Positions 41,988 through 51,186 of a stretch of DNA of 64,000 nt are shown piece after piece. The position numbers and the translations under genes are program-made. The notes beneath the pieces were generated by a model. That model saw only the letters and a list, made by a program, of their open reading frames with translations. It ran no database searches and was not told where the DNA came from. Position 1 is the stretch's first letter; each line of letters starts with the position of its first letter. The stretch is from Kribbella pittospori (GTDB lineage: Bacteria > Actinomycetota > Actinomycetes > Propionibacteriales > Kribbellaceae): assembly GCF_004331465.1 (NCBI RefSeq), contig NZ_SJKB01000001.1, positions 744,001 to 808,000 on the forward strand. Reading direction: 5' to 3'.

Positions 41988-43028
41988 ATGCCTGCCTACA
42001 CCTGGCCCCAGGTGCTCAATCCGCTGCTGCGGCGCGAGGACCTGGACGCGGCCACCACCGCGTGGGCGATGGAGCAGATCCTGTCCGGCGCGGCGTCGCC
42101 GGCTCAGCTCGCGGGGTTCGTGATCGCGCTGCGGTCCAAGGGCGAGACGGTGACCGAGGTGGAGGGCCTGGTCGCGACGATGCGCGACTTCGCCACCCGG
42201 GTCTCGGTCCCGGGCCGGACCCTCGACGTCGTCGGTACGGGTGGTGACCAAGCCCACACCGTGAACATCAGCACGATGTCGGCGATCGTTGCCGCGGGCG
42301 CCGGCGCGAAGGTGGTCAAGCACGGCAACCGCGCGGCCTCATCGGCTTGCGGTGCGGCCGACGTACTCGAGGAGCTTGGGATTCCGCTCGACCTCACCGC
42401 GGCTCAGGTCGCGGAGGTGGGGGAGCGGGCCGGGATCACGTTCTGCTTCGCGCCTGCGTTCCACCCGGCGCTGCGGCATGCCGCCGTACCTCGGCGGGAG
42501 CTCGGCGTACCGACGACGTTCAACTTCCTCGGTCCGTTGGCGAACCCTGGTGATCCGTCTGCGCAGGCCGTAGGGGTCGGGGACGCGCGGATCGCTGGGT
42601 TGATGGCCGGGGTGCTTGCGCGGCGTGGGATTGATGCGTTGGTGTTCCACGGTGATGACGGGCTGGATGAGCTGACCACCCGGACGACGTCGCAGGTGTG
42701 GATTGTCGGCGGAGGAACGGTCGACGGGCCGTTCACGGTTGATCCGCGGGAGCTGGGGATCGAGCCGGTCACTGCTGAGGCGCTTCGGGGCGCGGATGCT
42801 GCGTTCAACGCGAAGGTTGTGCGGGCTCTGCTCGAGGGCGAGCCGGGTGCGGTGCGGGATGTCGTACTGCTGAACGCGGGTGCGGCGCTGGCGGCGTACG
42901 AGCCGGCCGAGGGGCCGATCACCGCGCGGATCCGGGCCGGGATGGACCGGGCCGCGGAGGCGATCGATTCGGGTGCGGCGAAGGAGACTCTGGATCGGTG
43001 GATCGCGGCCTGTGCCTCGCTGCGCTGA
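41988..43028 (+). CDS. trpD: Anthranilate phosphoribosyltransferase
   Basis: 346 residues. Characteristic [23 protein letters not shown] (PRPP-binding GTGGD), [41 protein letters not shown] and [12 protein letters not shown]. It makes N-(5-phosphoribosyl)anthranilate in tryptophan synthesis. No other trp gene is in the window; this isolated trpD next to the respiratory cluster is the usual actinobacterial location. It ends at a strong terminator. Confidence 0.96.
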   Translation: MPAYTWPQVLNPLLRREDLDAATTAWAMEQILSGAASPAQLAGFVIALRSKGETVTEVEGLVATMRDFATRVSVPGRTLDVVGTGGDQAHTVNISTMSAIVAAGAGAKVVKHGNRAASSACGAADVLEELGIPLDLTAAQVAEVGERAGITFCFAPAFHPALRHAAVPRRELGVPTTFNFLGPLANPGDPSAQAVGVGDARIAGLMAGVLARRGIDALVFHGDDGLDELTTRTTSQVWIVGGGTVDGPFTVDPRELGIEPVTAEALRGADAAFNAKVVRALLEGEPGAVRDVVLLNAGAALAAYEPAEGPITARIRAGMDRAAEAIDSGAAKETLDRWIAACASLR

Positions 43029-43043
43029 CTGACTTTGCGCGTT

Positions 43044-43076
43044 AGGCCGGCGGGGTGATCCCCGCCGGCCTTTTTC
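43044..43076 (+). terminator. Intrinsic terminator after trpD
   Basis: AGGCCGGCGGGG (43044-43055) pairs with CCCCGCCGGCCT (43060-43071) around TGAT, followed by TTTT. It abuts the stop codon of the convergent low-complexity protein gene. Confidence 0.92.
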
Positions 43077-45466
43077 TAGCCGTTGATCTTGATCTGCTTG
43101 ACCTTGTTGCGCCAGATCTGCTGCCAGGCCGGGGTGCTGCCGGCGATGTCGGCGATCGACACCATCGCGGTCCCGTCGCCGCGGTCGATCACCACGATCA
43201 TGATCGTGGAGTACGTCTCCTTCAGCTTCGGCACACTGACCGCCACCTTGGTGGTGATCTCGTGCCCCTTGTGGCCGTTGATCGTGATCGCCTTGTGCGT
43301 GGTGCCGGACAGCTTCGCGTCCTTCGAGTACAGGCCGACGATCGCCCGAGTACCCGCTTGGACCGCGGCCTCCTTCAGGCCGGCCGGCGTCGTACTGAAC
43401 TTGATGTCCGGGGCGAGCTGGCCGAACGAGACATAGTTGCCCCAGTCGACGCCCTTCTGGCCGGTGTAGTCCTTGTGGACAACGAAGAAGATCGCGGCGC
43501 CGCCGTACACACCCGATCGCTGCGCGTCCTGGTTCTGCCAGGCCGAGCTCATGATCGGCATCGTGTCGTTGTTGGCGGCAATCAGTTCCGTCCCGAGCAC
43601 CTTGCCGATCGGCGGCGGAGTCTCCGAAGGCTTCACCGACGGGGACACCGTCTGCAAGGGCTTAGAGATCCCTGTCGGCAATGCGACCGGGGTGACTGCG
43701 TCGGCCTTGGTCCAGATCCAGCCGACGCTCAGCCCGGTCGTCGCCAGGGCCGCGACGACCAGCACCAGAGCCCCAATCAACCGAGCCCTACCAGCCGCAT
43801 CCAGCGACGCCCTGCCACCACCACTCCGCCGCCGCGGCTTAGTGATCCCATACCCCTCGTCCCCACCATCCGACCCGTACCCCGCCTGCCCGTACGACGC
43901 ATGCCCAGGCTGCTGGCCGAGCAGTTGTCCATGCGACGGCTGTCCAGGCTGCTGTCCGTGCGACGGCTGTCCCGACGACGGTTGCCCAGACGCCTGCGAC
44001 CCCGCCGCCCCGGACTGCTGCCCATACACCTGACCGGCTTGCCTGTACGGCGGCTGCCCGGACTGCTGCCCGGCCTGTCCGTACGGCGGCTGTCCTGCCT
44101 GCGGGCCGTACGACGCCTGCCCGGCTTGCTGGCCTGCTTCCGGACCCCCAGGACCCTGCGCGGCTGCCCCATACGCCTGCGACCCGGATTGCCCGGGCTG
44201 CGACCGCGCCGTCCCCGACTGCTGCCCGGACGCCTGACCGGGCTGTCCATACGGTGCCTGCCCGGACTGCTGCCCCGCCGTCCCGGGCTGCTGCCCGTAC
44301 GGCGGCTGTCCTGCCTGCTGCGCGTACGACGCCTGCCCGGCTTGCTGGCCCGCTCCCGGACCCCCAGGACCCTGCGCAGCCCCGTACGCCTGAGACCCGG
44401 ATCGCCCGGACTCTTGCCCGTACGCCTGCTGCCCTGGCCTCTCCGACTGCTGCGCCGAACCCTGCCCCGAGTGCTGAGCCTGCGGCGGCTGCACCGGACG
44501 CCGCCCGGAGTGCGGAGCCAGCGACTGCTGCCCATACGGCGGCTGACCCGACTGCTGCGCCTGCCCCGGCCCCTGCGCCTGTCCCGGCTGTGCTGCTGAC
44601 GTCAGCCGTTGCGGCTGAGCGCCGTACGGCTGCTGACCTTGCTGAGGTGAGGCCGGCGGCTGAGCGTCGTGCTGCGGCCGGCCAGGCTGCGGCGCCTGCT
44701 GACTACCAGGCTGCTGGTTAGCACCCTGTTGCGGCTGAGACGCCTGCCCGACTCCCGCCTGCTGCGACTGCGGATAGCCGGGCTGCTGGCTGGCACCTTG
44801 CTGAGTCGGCTGCCCGGCTCCCGACTGCCCGCCGTACGGCTGGCCCTGCGGCTGTCCGCCGTACTGCTGAGCCTGCGGCTGCCCGGTGTGCTGCTGACTG
44901 GGCTGTTGCGGCTGGCTGTACTGCTGCGCCGGCGGTTGCCCGTGCGACGTACTGGATGAACGTGGCGGCGGGGGAGGAGGTGGCGGCGCCGGGGCGGGGG
45001 ATTGACCGAACAACGGATCAGACGACCCACCCAGCGGCTCATGATCCAGCGGATCCGGGACCGAGTGACGCCGGTCCGCGGCCGACGGCGGTGCAGACGT
45101 GAACCACGCATCCGGTGCCGACGGCGCAGGCGACATATCAGACAACGAGTCACCCGCACCAGACCGCCCAAGCGGTCCACCCACCTCGGACTGCCCGAGC
45201 GTCTCACCCGCTGCGGATTGCCCGAGCGACTGACGCGTCCCGGACTGCCTGAGCGCCTCACCTGGCCGGGACTGCCCGAGCGTCTCACCCGCGTCGTACT
45301 GCCCCAGCGACTCGCCGGCGTCGTACGGGCCGAGCGGGTCTCCTGATGAGGGATTGCGGGGGTCGCCGTCCGGGCGGTTGTAGCCCTCGGACGGCTGTGG
45401 GGGTGCGCTGTGCCGCGCCGGCGGGCGCTGGGGTGGTTGTGGGGTCTGGTCTTCGTTCTCAGCCAA
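43076..45466 (-). CDS. Low-complexity Gln/Pro/Gly-rich membrane-anchored protein
   Basis: 796 residues from TTG 45466 (AAGGG upstream; overlaps the previous stop by 8 nt). An N-terminal region has degenerate repeats of the form AGETLGQSxxG (about 45-105). A 400-residue stretch rich in GQQ, PPYGQ and QAYG follows. Then come a basic segment, one membrane helix (ARLIGALVLVVAALATTGLSV) and a C-terminal extracytoplasmic domain of about 190 residues with KGHEITTKVAVSVPKLKETY and VVIDRGDGTAMVSIADI. That domain is related to the end of the upstream protein. Function unknown. Confidence 0.75.
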   Translation of the reverse strand: MAENEDQTPQPPQRPPARHSAPPQPSEGYNRPDGDPRNPSSGDPLGPYDAGESLGQYDAGETLGQSRPGEALRQSGTRQSLGQSAAGETLGQSEVGGPLGRSGAGDSLSDMSPAPSAPDAWFTSAPPSAADRRHSVPDPLDHEPLGGSSDPLFGQSPAPAPPPPPPPPRSSSTSHGQPPAQQYSQPQQPSQQHTGQPQAQQYGGQPQGQPYGGQSGAGQPTQQGASQQPGYPQSQQAGVGQASQPQQGANQQPGSQQAPQPGRPQHDAQPPASPQQGQQPYGAQPQRLTSAAQPGQAQGPGQAQQSGQPPYGQQSLAPHSGRRPVQPPQAQHSGQGSAQQSERPGQQAYGQESGRSGSQAYGAAQGPGGPGAGQQAGQASYAQQAGQPPYGQQPGTAGQQSGQAPYGQPGQASGQQSGTARSQPGQSGSQAYGAAAQGPGGPEAGQQAGQASYGPQAGQPPYGQAGQQSGQPPYRQAGQVYGQQSGAAGSQASGQPSSGQPSHGQQPGQPSHGQLLGQQPGHASYGQAGYGSDGGDEGYGITKPRRRSGGGRASLDAAGRARLIGALVLVVAALATTGLSVGWIWTKADAVTPVALPTGISKPLQTVSPSVKPSETPPPIGKVLGTELIAANNDTMPIMSSAWQNQDAQRSGVYGGAAIFFVVHKDYTGQKGVDWGNYVSFGQLAPDIKFSTTPAGLKEAAVQAGTRAIVGLYSKDAKLSGTTHKAITINGHKGHEITTKVAVSVPKLKETYSTIMIVVIDRGDGTAMVSIADIAGSTPAWQQIWRNKVKQIKING

Positions 45467-48400
45467 CGTTGATTCCCTTGTAGGCCTGGCTCTCGGCGGT
45501 CCTCAGATCCGGCCGGTTGATCGGTATGTCGCTGATGTACGCGACGGCGGTCCCGTCACCGAGGTCGAAGACGGCCACCGTTAGCGTAAGCACTCGGGCG
45601 GTCAACTGGGTCGACTTCGCCGTCACTGTCTGCTGGATGAACCAACCCGGCTTCCCGGACCGTGTCACCGCCCCGCTCCCGGCGCTCTTGAATGTGACCG
45701 GTACGTCGCCGTACATCGACGACTGCACCTCGCGCGAAAGCCACGCCGCGGTCGCCTTCGGGTCGCCGTTGAAGCCTGAGGCGGTACCGAGCGCACCGAC
45801 GAAGATGTCGGCGTACCAGTCGTTCTGGCCGTCGAAGTTCGCCTGCAGCAGCATGTACTGGCCGCTGGAGTTCTGCAGTTGAGGTACGAGCCGCTTCCGG
45901 TCGGACCATGGCGAACTCCGGCGCGGGAACGAGATCGCGTCCGACGAGATCCGCTCACCCTCATGCAACTTCGGATTCTTCGACTGCCCCGGCGTGGTAG
46001 TCCCCGAGGCACTTGGCTGCCCCGTCGGCTGCGTCCCACTCGGTTCACCCGTCGGCTGACTCGTCGGCTGGTTCTCCGGCCCCGCCTTCTCGTCGTCCCC
46101 CGAAGTGATCACAAAGAACCCAGCAATCACCAACATCACGCAAGCGACAGCCCCACCCACCATCAACCAAACCCTGCCCCCAGCCCCACCAGACTTCTTC
46201 CCCCCACCCTGCTTCCTACCCGATCCGCCGGCCTGTTGCTGCCGGCCCCAACCGTCAGCCCCACCCCGTTGCGCACCCCAGGCGTCATCGCCCGCCTGCC
46301 CGCCCCACGCCCGACCACCAACTGCCCCAGCACCAGCCGCCCCAGCACCATGCTCCCGCCGCCCCCAACTCGCACCGCCAGCCGCCTGAGCACCCCATCC
46401 CTGCCCACCGCCGGCCTGCTCCCCGCCACCCCAAGCCCCACCGCTCGTCTGCTCCCCGCCACCCCAAGCCCCACCGGCCGTCTGCTCCCCGTCGCCCCAC
46501 GCCCCGGCCCCCTGCTGACCACCGTCCGCAGCCTTACGCCCCCACGGCCCAGTAGTCACCGACCCACCACTACCCGCCTGCTTGCCACTCGAGCCCGACC
46601 CACCACCCGTCGACCCGCCACTCGTGCCCGACTCACCACGTGCCGGCCCGCCACTCGTGCCCGACCGACCACCGGCCAGCCCGCCACCCCCAGCAACCGT
46701 CTGCTCGTCGGCCTCCGATCCACCACCCCACCCATCACCAGCGGCCTCCCCGCCGTCCCGCGGTTCACGCCCCCAGCCGTCACCACCCGCCGGCCCGCCG
46801 CCACCCCACGCGCCAGCGTTCGCCTGACCACCACCAGCTTGCTGCGCGCCACCCCACGCCCCGGCTCCAGCCTGACCGCCGGCCCGCGTTCCATCACCCC
46901 AGGCGTAGCCACCGGCCACCTCGCCGCCACCCGACGGTCCGGCATTCGCTTGGCCGCCACTAGCCTGCTGTCCGCCTTCCCGCGCAGCGGCTCCGGCCTG
47001 ACCGCCGGACTCCGGTTGACGGCCCCAGCCGTCACCGCCCGCCTGTCCGCCGTCACCCGACGCCCCGGCGTTCTCCTGGCCACCGGCTTCCGGCTCACCA
47101 CTCGCAGCCCCGGCTCCAGCCTGACCACCGGACTGCGGTTGACGACCCCAGCCGTCACTGCCCGCCTGTCCACCGGCGCCCCACGCGCCGGTGTCCTCCT
47201 GGTCACTACCGGCCTGCCGCCCACCACCCCGTGCCTCGGCTCCGGTGCGGCCGCCGGGCTGCGTTCCACCACGCCAGCCCTCGGCACCGGTCTGCTCGCC
47301 GCCACGCGACGGCCCACCGGTCGCTTGGCCATCACCTGCCTGCTGTTCGCCTTCCCACGCCCCGGCTCCGGCCTGACCACCGGACTGTGGTTGACGGCCC
47401 CAGCCATCACTGCCCGCCTGTCCGCCATCACCCCACGACCCGGCGTTCCCCTGACCACCGGCCTGCTGCTCAGCACCCCACGAGCCAGCGCCGCCTTGCG
47501 GGTTGTCCGCGTCGGGCTGCTCTCCGCCTCCCCAAGCCGTGCCACCAGTCGGCTGTCCACCCGACGAGCCACCAGCCGCCTGATCCCCACCGCGGGCTCC
47601 GGCATCCGGCCGCTCGCCCACACCTGCTTGCCCACCACCCCGAGGTCCGGCAGCCACCGACCCACCACTCGCCGTTTGGTCAGCGCTCTCGGTCTGCCGG
47701 GTGCTCGACGGTACGGCGTTGTCCCGACCGGCTCCCGTCTGCTGGCCGACGCTCCAGGGTTCGGCCGTCACCGATCCGCTAGTCGTCTTCTGCTCGCCGC
47801 TCGACGGTACGGAGTTCTCGCCAGCGGTAGGCGTCTGCTGCACGCTGCCGCGCGGTCCGGTGTTCGCTTGGCTGTCGCCAGGCTGCTGGTCGCCGCGCTG
47901 CGGTCCGGCGGTGGCCGAGGTACCACTCGCTGTCTGCTCACCGGACTCGGTCTGGGTGGCACCCCACGATCCGGCGGGTTCCGGATCGCCGTCGCCTGGG
48001 TGCTGCTGTACGTCGTCAGCCGATGGGTCAGCGTTCGTTCGCGGGTTGTCTGCGTCCGTCTGGTCGTCGGGATCTGTCGCTGCGTTACCAGGGCGCGCTA
48101 TGCCCAAGGGAACAACGTTCGTGTGCTGCGGGTCGTCGGCTGCCTGATCCGGATGACTGTTTGACGGCTCGTCGGCTGTCTGTGCTGCCGGAGGGCCTGG
48201 AGTCTCGACAGGTGTTTGCTCTGCATCAGCCCGGGTGCTGCCACCGGTCTGGCCTGTGCTGGTCGAGTGGTCGTCGCCGGTCGTTTGCCCGCGGGGCTCG
48301 GCGTTCGGCTGGTTGTTGGCCGGGCGAACCCACGGGTTGTTGGCTGCCTGCTGAGGTTCGTCGTTGGTCGTGTGCTGGGTGGCCGACCCGGTGTCCGTCG

Positions 48401-49421
48401 GCGCGGCGTTGGCGTCCGTTTGTACGGCGGTTGTCGGGGGCTCGTCCGGTGCTTGCTGTGGGTTGCCGGGAGCATCTGCGGTGGCCTGGGGGTTGTCGGC
48501 GGTTATCTGTTTTGCCGGCAACTCGGCGGTCGTGTCGGGGTCGCTGATGGTTGGCTGTGGGCGGGTTCGCCAGGCTTCGTCGGCTGCCTGTTGGGCGGGG
48601 CGTTGAGGACCGGCGGGTGCCTGGTCGGTGTCGTTGGGCTGGTGTGCCTTTGGGGAGACTGGTTGGTTGCTGTCCTCGGAGGTTTGCTCTGCGGGCGCGT
48701 GGTTGCTGGCTGCCTCTTGTGCGATGGGCCGCGGGGTAGAGCTGTTGGGTTGCTGCTCTGCTGGAGTTGGCTGTTCTGCCTGGGGATCCGCGGTTGGGTG
48801 GGTGCGGCCGGCTATCTGGGGGGTATTGCCCAATCGCTCGGCGGCTGTTTCTTTGGCGGTTGCCTGGCGCGACGGCTGTTCCTCGAGCGGAGTTTGGTCG
48901 TGGGTGGGAGGTTGCTGGACGCCCCAGAGGCGTTGGGCTTCGTTGGCGTCGGCTTGTTGGACTCCCCAGGTTTGGCTGGCCTGGTGGGTGGCCCAGTCGG
49001 AGGGCTGGCCGGTGGCGTCGTGCTCGGGGTTGGGGGGCTGGCCTGCGTTCTCGGTGGGCTGGTTCGCCGGGTCCTGCGGCTTGAGGGTTTGGATGTTGGG
49101 GTGGTCTTGTGAAGGGTCCTGGGGGTTGCGGGGGGCCCACTGGTCTGGGGTCGTGGGGGTGACGAGCTGGGGGTTCCAGGTCGCTCGGGTGCGGTCCGTT
49201 GGGTCCAGGTTGGCTTGTGGTGTGTGCTGCTCTACGGGCGGCGTGTGGTCAGCCGGCTCGTTCACAGTTGGTGCCGAACTCGCCTCGCCTGCCGCCGGGT
49301 TGGATTCGGCGGGGAGGTGTTCGTGTTCGGTGCGGTTGGTCCATTGGGTCCCGTTCCACCAGCGGATGGTGTTGGGCTGGCCGGTGGGGTCCGGGTACCA
49401 GCCTGCGGGAGGGTTGCTCAT
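45459..49421 (-). CDS. DUF2510 protein with giant low-complexity linker, membrane-anchored
   Basis: 1,320 residues from ATG 49421. It starts with a DUF2510 motif (PPAGWYPDPTGQPNTIRWWNG). Next is a Pro/Thr/Asp-rich part to about residue 580, then a Gly/Trp/Gln array with repeated units such as GGQAGSDGWGRQPQSGGQAG and GGEQTSGGAWGGGEQ to about 1080. One membrane helix (VWLMVGGAVACVMLVIAGFFVI) and a C-terminal domain of about 180 residues follow (VAVFDLGDGTAVAYISDI near the end). The linker DNA is itself repetitive, so its length may be variable or misassembled. The partner gene downstream shares the architecture. Confidence 0.8.
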   Translation of the reverse strand: MSNPPAGWYPDPTGQPNTIRWWNGTQWTNRTEHEHLPAESNPAAGEASSAPTVNEPADHTPPVEQHTPQANLDPTDRTRATWNPQLVTPTTPDQWAPRNPQDPSQDHPNIQTLKPQDPANQPTENAGQPPNPEHDATGQPSDWATHQASQTWGVQQADANEAQRLWGVQQPPTHDQTPLEEQPSRQATAKETAAERLGNTPQIAGRTHPTADPQAEQPTPAEQQPNSSTPRPIAQEAASNHAPAEQTSEDSNQPVSPKAHQPNDTDQAPAGPQRPAQQAADEAWRTRPQPTISDPDTTAELPAKQITADNPQATADAPGNPQQAPDEPPTTAVQTDANAAPTDTGSATQHTTNDEPQQAANNPWVRPANNQPNAEPRGQTTGDDHSTSTGQTGGSTRADAEQTPVETPGPPAAQTADEPSNSHPDQAADDPQHTNVVPLGIARPGNAATDPDDQTDADNPRTNADPSADDVQQHPGDGDPEPAGSWGATQTESGEQTASGTSATAGPQRGDQQPGDSQANTGPRGSVQQTPTAGENSVPSSGEQKTTSGSVTAEPWSVGQQTGAGRDNAVPSSTRQTESADQTASGGSVAAGPRGGGQAGVGERPDAGARGGDQAAGGSSGGQPTGGTAWGGGEQPDADNPQGGAGSWGAEQQAGGQGNAGSWGDGGQAGSDGWGRQPQSGGQAGAGAWEGEQQAGDGQATGGPSRGGEQTGAEGWRGGTQPGGRTGAEARGGGRQAGSDQEDTGAWGAGGQAGSDGWGRQPQSGGQAGAGAASGEPEAGGQENAGASGDGGQAGGDGWGRQPESGGQAGAAAREGGQQASGGQANAGPSGGGEVAGGYAWGDGTRAGGQAGAGAWGGAQQAGGGQANAGAWGGGGPAGGDGWGREPRDGGEAAGDGWGGGSEADEQTVAGGGGLAGGRSGTSGGPARGESGTSGGSTGGGSGSSGKQAGSGGSVTTGPWGRKAADGGQQGAGAWGDGEQTAGGAWGGGEQTSGGAWGGGEQAGGGQGWGAQAAGGASWGRREHGAGAAGAGAVGGRAWGGQAGDDAWGAQRGGADGWGRQQQAGGSGRKQGGGKKSGGAGGRVWLMVGGAVACVMLVIAGFFVITSGDDEKAGPENQPTSQPTGEPSGTQPTGQPSASGTTTPGQSKNPKLHEGERISSDAISFPRRSSPWSDRKRLVPQLQNSSGQYMLLQANFDGQNDWYADIFVGALGTASGFNGDPKATAAWLSREVQSSMYGDVPVTFKSAGSGAVTRSGKPGWFIQQTVTAKSTQLTARVLTLTVAVFDLGDGTAVAYISDIPINRPDLRTAESQAYKGINVG

Positions 49422-49471
49422 GAAGTCACGGTAACTTCGGCGCGTGTCAGTCGAGCGGTCGTTTTACTGCG

Positions 49472-49759
49472 TCAGATGCCGTCCTCTTGGCCGAGGCTGA
49501 AGGCTGCCTCGAGGTCGTGCGAGGAGTACGCGCGGAACGCGATGTGGGTCTCGGTACTGACGACGCCGGGCACCCGGTTGACGTGGTCGGGGATGACGGT
49601 GGCGAGGTCGTCGTGGTGGGCGACCCGGACCATCGCGATCAGGTCGAGCCCGCCGGTGACGGAGTACACCTCGCTGACACCCTCGATCGCCGCCACCTGC
49701 TCGGCGACCTCCGGGATCCGTGCGACGTCGGCCTTGATGAACACGATCGCGGTGACCAT
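49472..49759 (-). CDS. Stand-alone Lrp/AsnC ligand-binding (RAM) domain protein
   Basis: 95 residues from ATG 49759 (GGAGAGGA upstream). It consists of the alpha-beta effector domain of Lrp/AsnC regulators: AIVFIKADVARIPEVAEQVA, VSEVYSVTGGLDLIAMVRV, VPGVVSTETHIAFRAYS. No helix-turn-helix is present. Such proteins assemble into decamers or larger rings and may bind amino acids or modulate full-length Lrp proteins. Confidence 0.88.
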   Translation of the reverse strand: MVTAIVFIKADVARIPEVAEQVAAIEGVSEVYSVTGGLDLIAMVRVAHHDDLATVIPDHVNRVPGVVSTETHIAFRAYSSHDLEAAFSLGQEDGI

Positions 49760-49838
49760 GCCGTCCTCTCCTAGAGCTCACATCCCAACCCGCTGAAGCA
49801 TAATGCCGCCCCCTGCCAGCACTCACGACGGAGCGGGA

Positions 49839-50630
49839 TCAGACCGGATCCAGCCGCTGGAGCGCCGCGGCGGTCGAGGGATCGGCCGGAAGGAACGCCT
49901 CCATGCGCAGCTCGGACACAGTCACGTCAACAGCTGTCCCGAAGCGGGTGAGGGTCGTGATGAGGCGCAGGTCGCCCTGAGCGGATCGGAGCTGCAGCGG
50001 TACGGCGAACCCCAGGTGGTCGGGCGTGAGGTCGGGTCGCGGCGGGACGAGCCGGGTGAGTTCCTCGATGAGGGCATCGGACTCGGGAGCTGGGTTCTGC
50101 AACGCCTCGCGCGTCAGAGCGTCGATCACATGCCACGACCACTGGGGAAAGTTGAGGATCCGAGGCGCAAGGCCGTCAGGATGGAGGAGCAGGCGCGGGA
50201 CGTTGATCGGCGCGCTCAGCAATCCATCCGAGATCCCGGTCGCGAGCACGTGGAAGGTCCGGTTCGCGAGCACCAGGTCACCCCGCCGATCGACCACGAC
50301 AGCCGGGTACGGGCGATGGCCCTCGACGATCCCGGTCAGCGCAGTCCGGATCGCCCCGAGACCCACTTCGTCGTACGGCGTCTCGTCGTACGCCGGGGCG
50401 TACCCGCCGGCCAGCAGCAGTGCGTTGCGGTCGCGCAGCGGGAGTTGGAGCGACTCGGCGAGCCGGATGACCATCTCGCGACCGGGGATCGAGCGGCCGC
50501 TCTCGATGAAGCTGACGTGGCGTTGGGTGGTGCCGGCTCGTACGGCGAGCTCCAGTTGGCTGACACGCCGGCGCGTCCGCCAGAGGCGGAGGCCCGCTGA
50601 CAGGTCGGAGGGACGCGTGGAGATCAGCAC
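49839..50630 (-). CDS. XRE-family regulator with MmyB-like ligand domain
   Basis: 263 residues from GTG 50630. The helix-turn-helix is LRLWRTRRRVSQLELAVRAGTTQRHVSFIESGRSIP (about 13-50). It is followed by the MmyB-like PAS-type domain (YPAVVVDRRGDLVLANRTF, then LLHPDGLAPRILNFPQW), which in relatives binds fatty acids or other small ligands. It is divergent from the NTF2-like gene, which it may control. Confidence 0.85.
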   Translation of the reverse strand: MLISTRPSDLSAGLRLWRTRRRVSQLELAVRAGTTQRHVSFIESGRSIPGREMVIRLAESLQLPLRDRNALLLAGGYAPAYDETPYDEVGLGAIRTALTGIVEGHRPYPAVVVDRRGDLVLANRTFHVLATGISDGLLSAPINVPRLLLHPDGLAPRILNFPQWSWHVIDALTREALQNPAPESDALIEELTRLVPPRPDLTPDHLGFAVPLQLRSAQGDLRLITTLTRFGTAVDVTVSELRMEAFLPADPSTAAALQRLDPV

Positions 50631-50760
50631 CCGTCCTGTCTAGCCGATGGCACCGACAGTTCCGGCGCTATACCTGCGAGGGAATTGTTCGCGGGCAGGG
50701 CCCCTCGGCAAGGTCGTAGCAAGGGAGGCACCCCGTCGCCCGGTCACGAGGAGGAATGTC

Positions 50761-51186
50761 TTGTCCGATGTGAAGAACCTGGCCGAGGAACTGGCCGATC
50801 GGTACGTCGCGGTGTGGAACGAGCCCGATCCCGTCGTACGCCGCAAGGCGGTCGAAGAACTGTGGACCGAGGACGGTGTCCATCTGCTCGAGCCGCCGGA
50901 GGAGATGGTGACGCGGGCGGCAGAGATCGGGGTGGTCGCGGCTCTGGAGGCTCGTGGTCATGAAGCGCTGAGTCGACGGGTGACGCGGGCGTACGACGAG
51001 TTCGTGGCCCCGGGGGAGTTCGTGTTCCGGCGGCGAGGTGACGCCGCGGCGCTGAGTGACATGGTGAAGCTGCGCTGGGAGATGGTGCCGGCGGCCGGCG
51101 GAGAGGTGCTTGCCGTGGGCATCGATCTGCTGGTGCTCGGCGCGGATGGGCGAATCCAGAAGGACTATCAGTTCATCGAGGCGTGA
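50761..51186 (+). CDS. NTF2/SnoaL-like protein
   Basis: 141 residues from TTG 50761, chosen because AGGAGGA lies 5 nt before it; the longer frame from 50647 has no homologous N-terminus. LADRYVAVWNEPDPVVRRKAVEELWTEDGVHLLEP matches the SnoaL-like cone fold, and LRWEMVPAAGGEVLAVGIDLLVLGADGRI forms the sheet. Probably a small hydrolase, isomerase or binding protein; substrate unknown. Its 3' end overlaps the convergent nuclease gene by 14 nt. Confidence 0.75.
   Translation: MSDVKNLAEELADRYVAVWNEPDPVVRRKAVEELWTEDGVHLLEPPEEMVTRAAEIGVVAALEARGHEALSRRVTRAYDEFVAPGEFVFRRRGDAAALSDMVKLRWEMVPAAGGEVLAVGIDLLVLGADGRIQKDYQFIEA

Noticed and set aside
45879..48164. A 761-codon open frame antisense to the DUF2510 protein
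   Set aside because: Ser/Thr/Pro/Arg-rich shadow of a low-complexity repeat; the minus-strand frame has the DUF2510 motif, membrane helix and conserved outer domain.
43700..48500. CRISPR-like or minisatellite array
   Set aside because: The repeats are in frame, degenerate and encode the Gln/Gly/Trp-rich linkers of two proteins; there are no conserved repeats with unique spacers.
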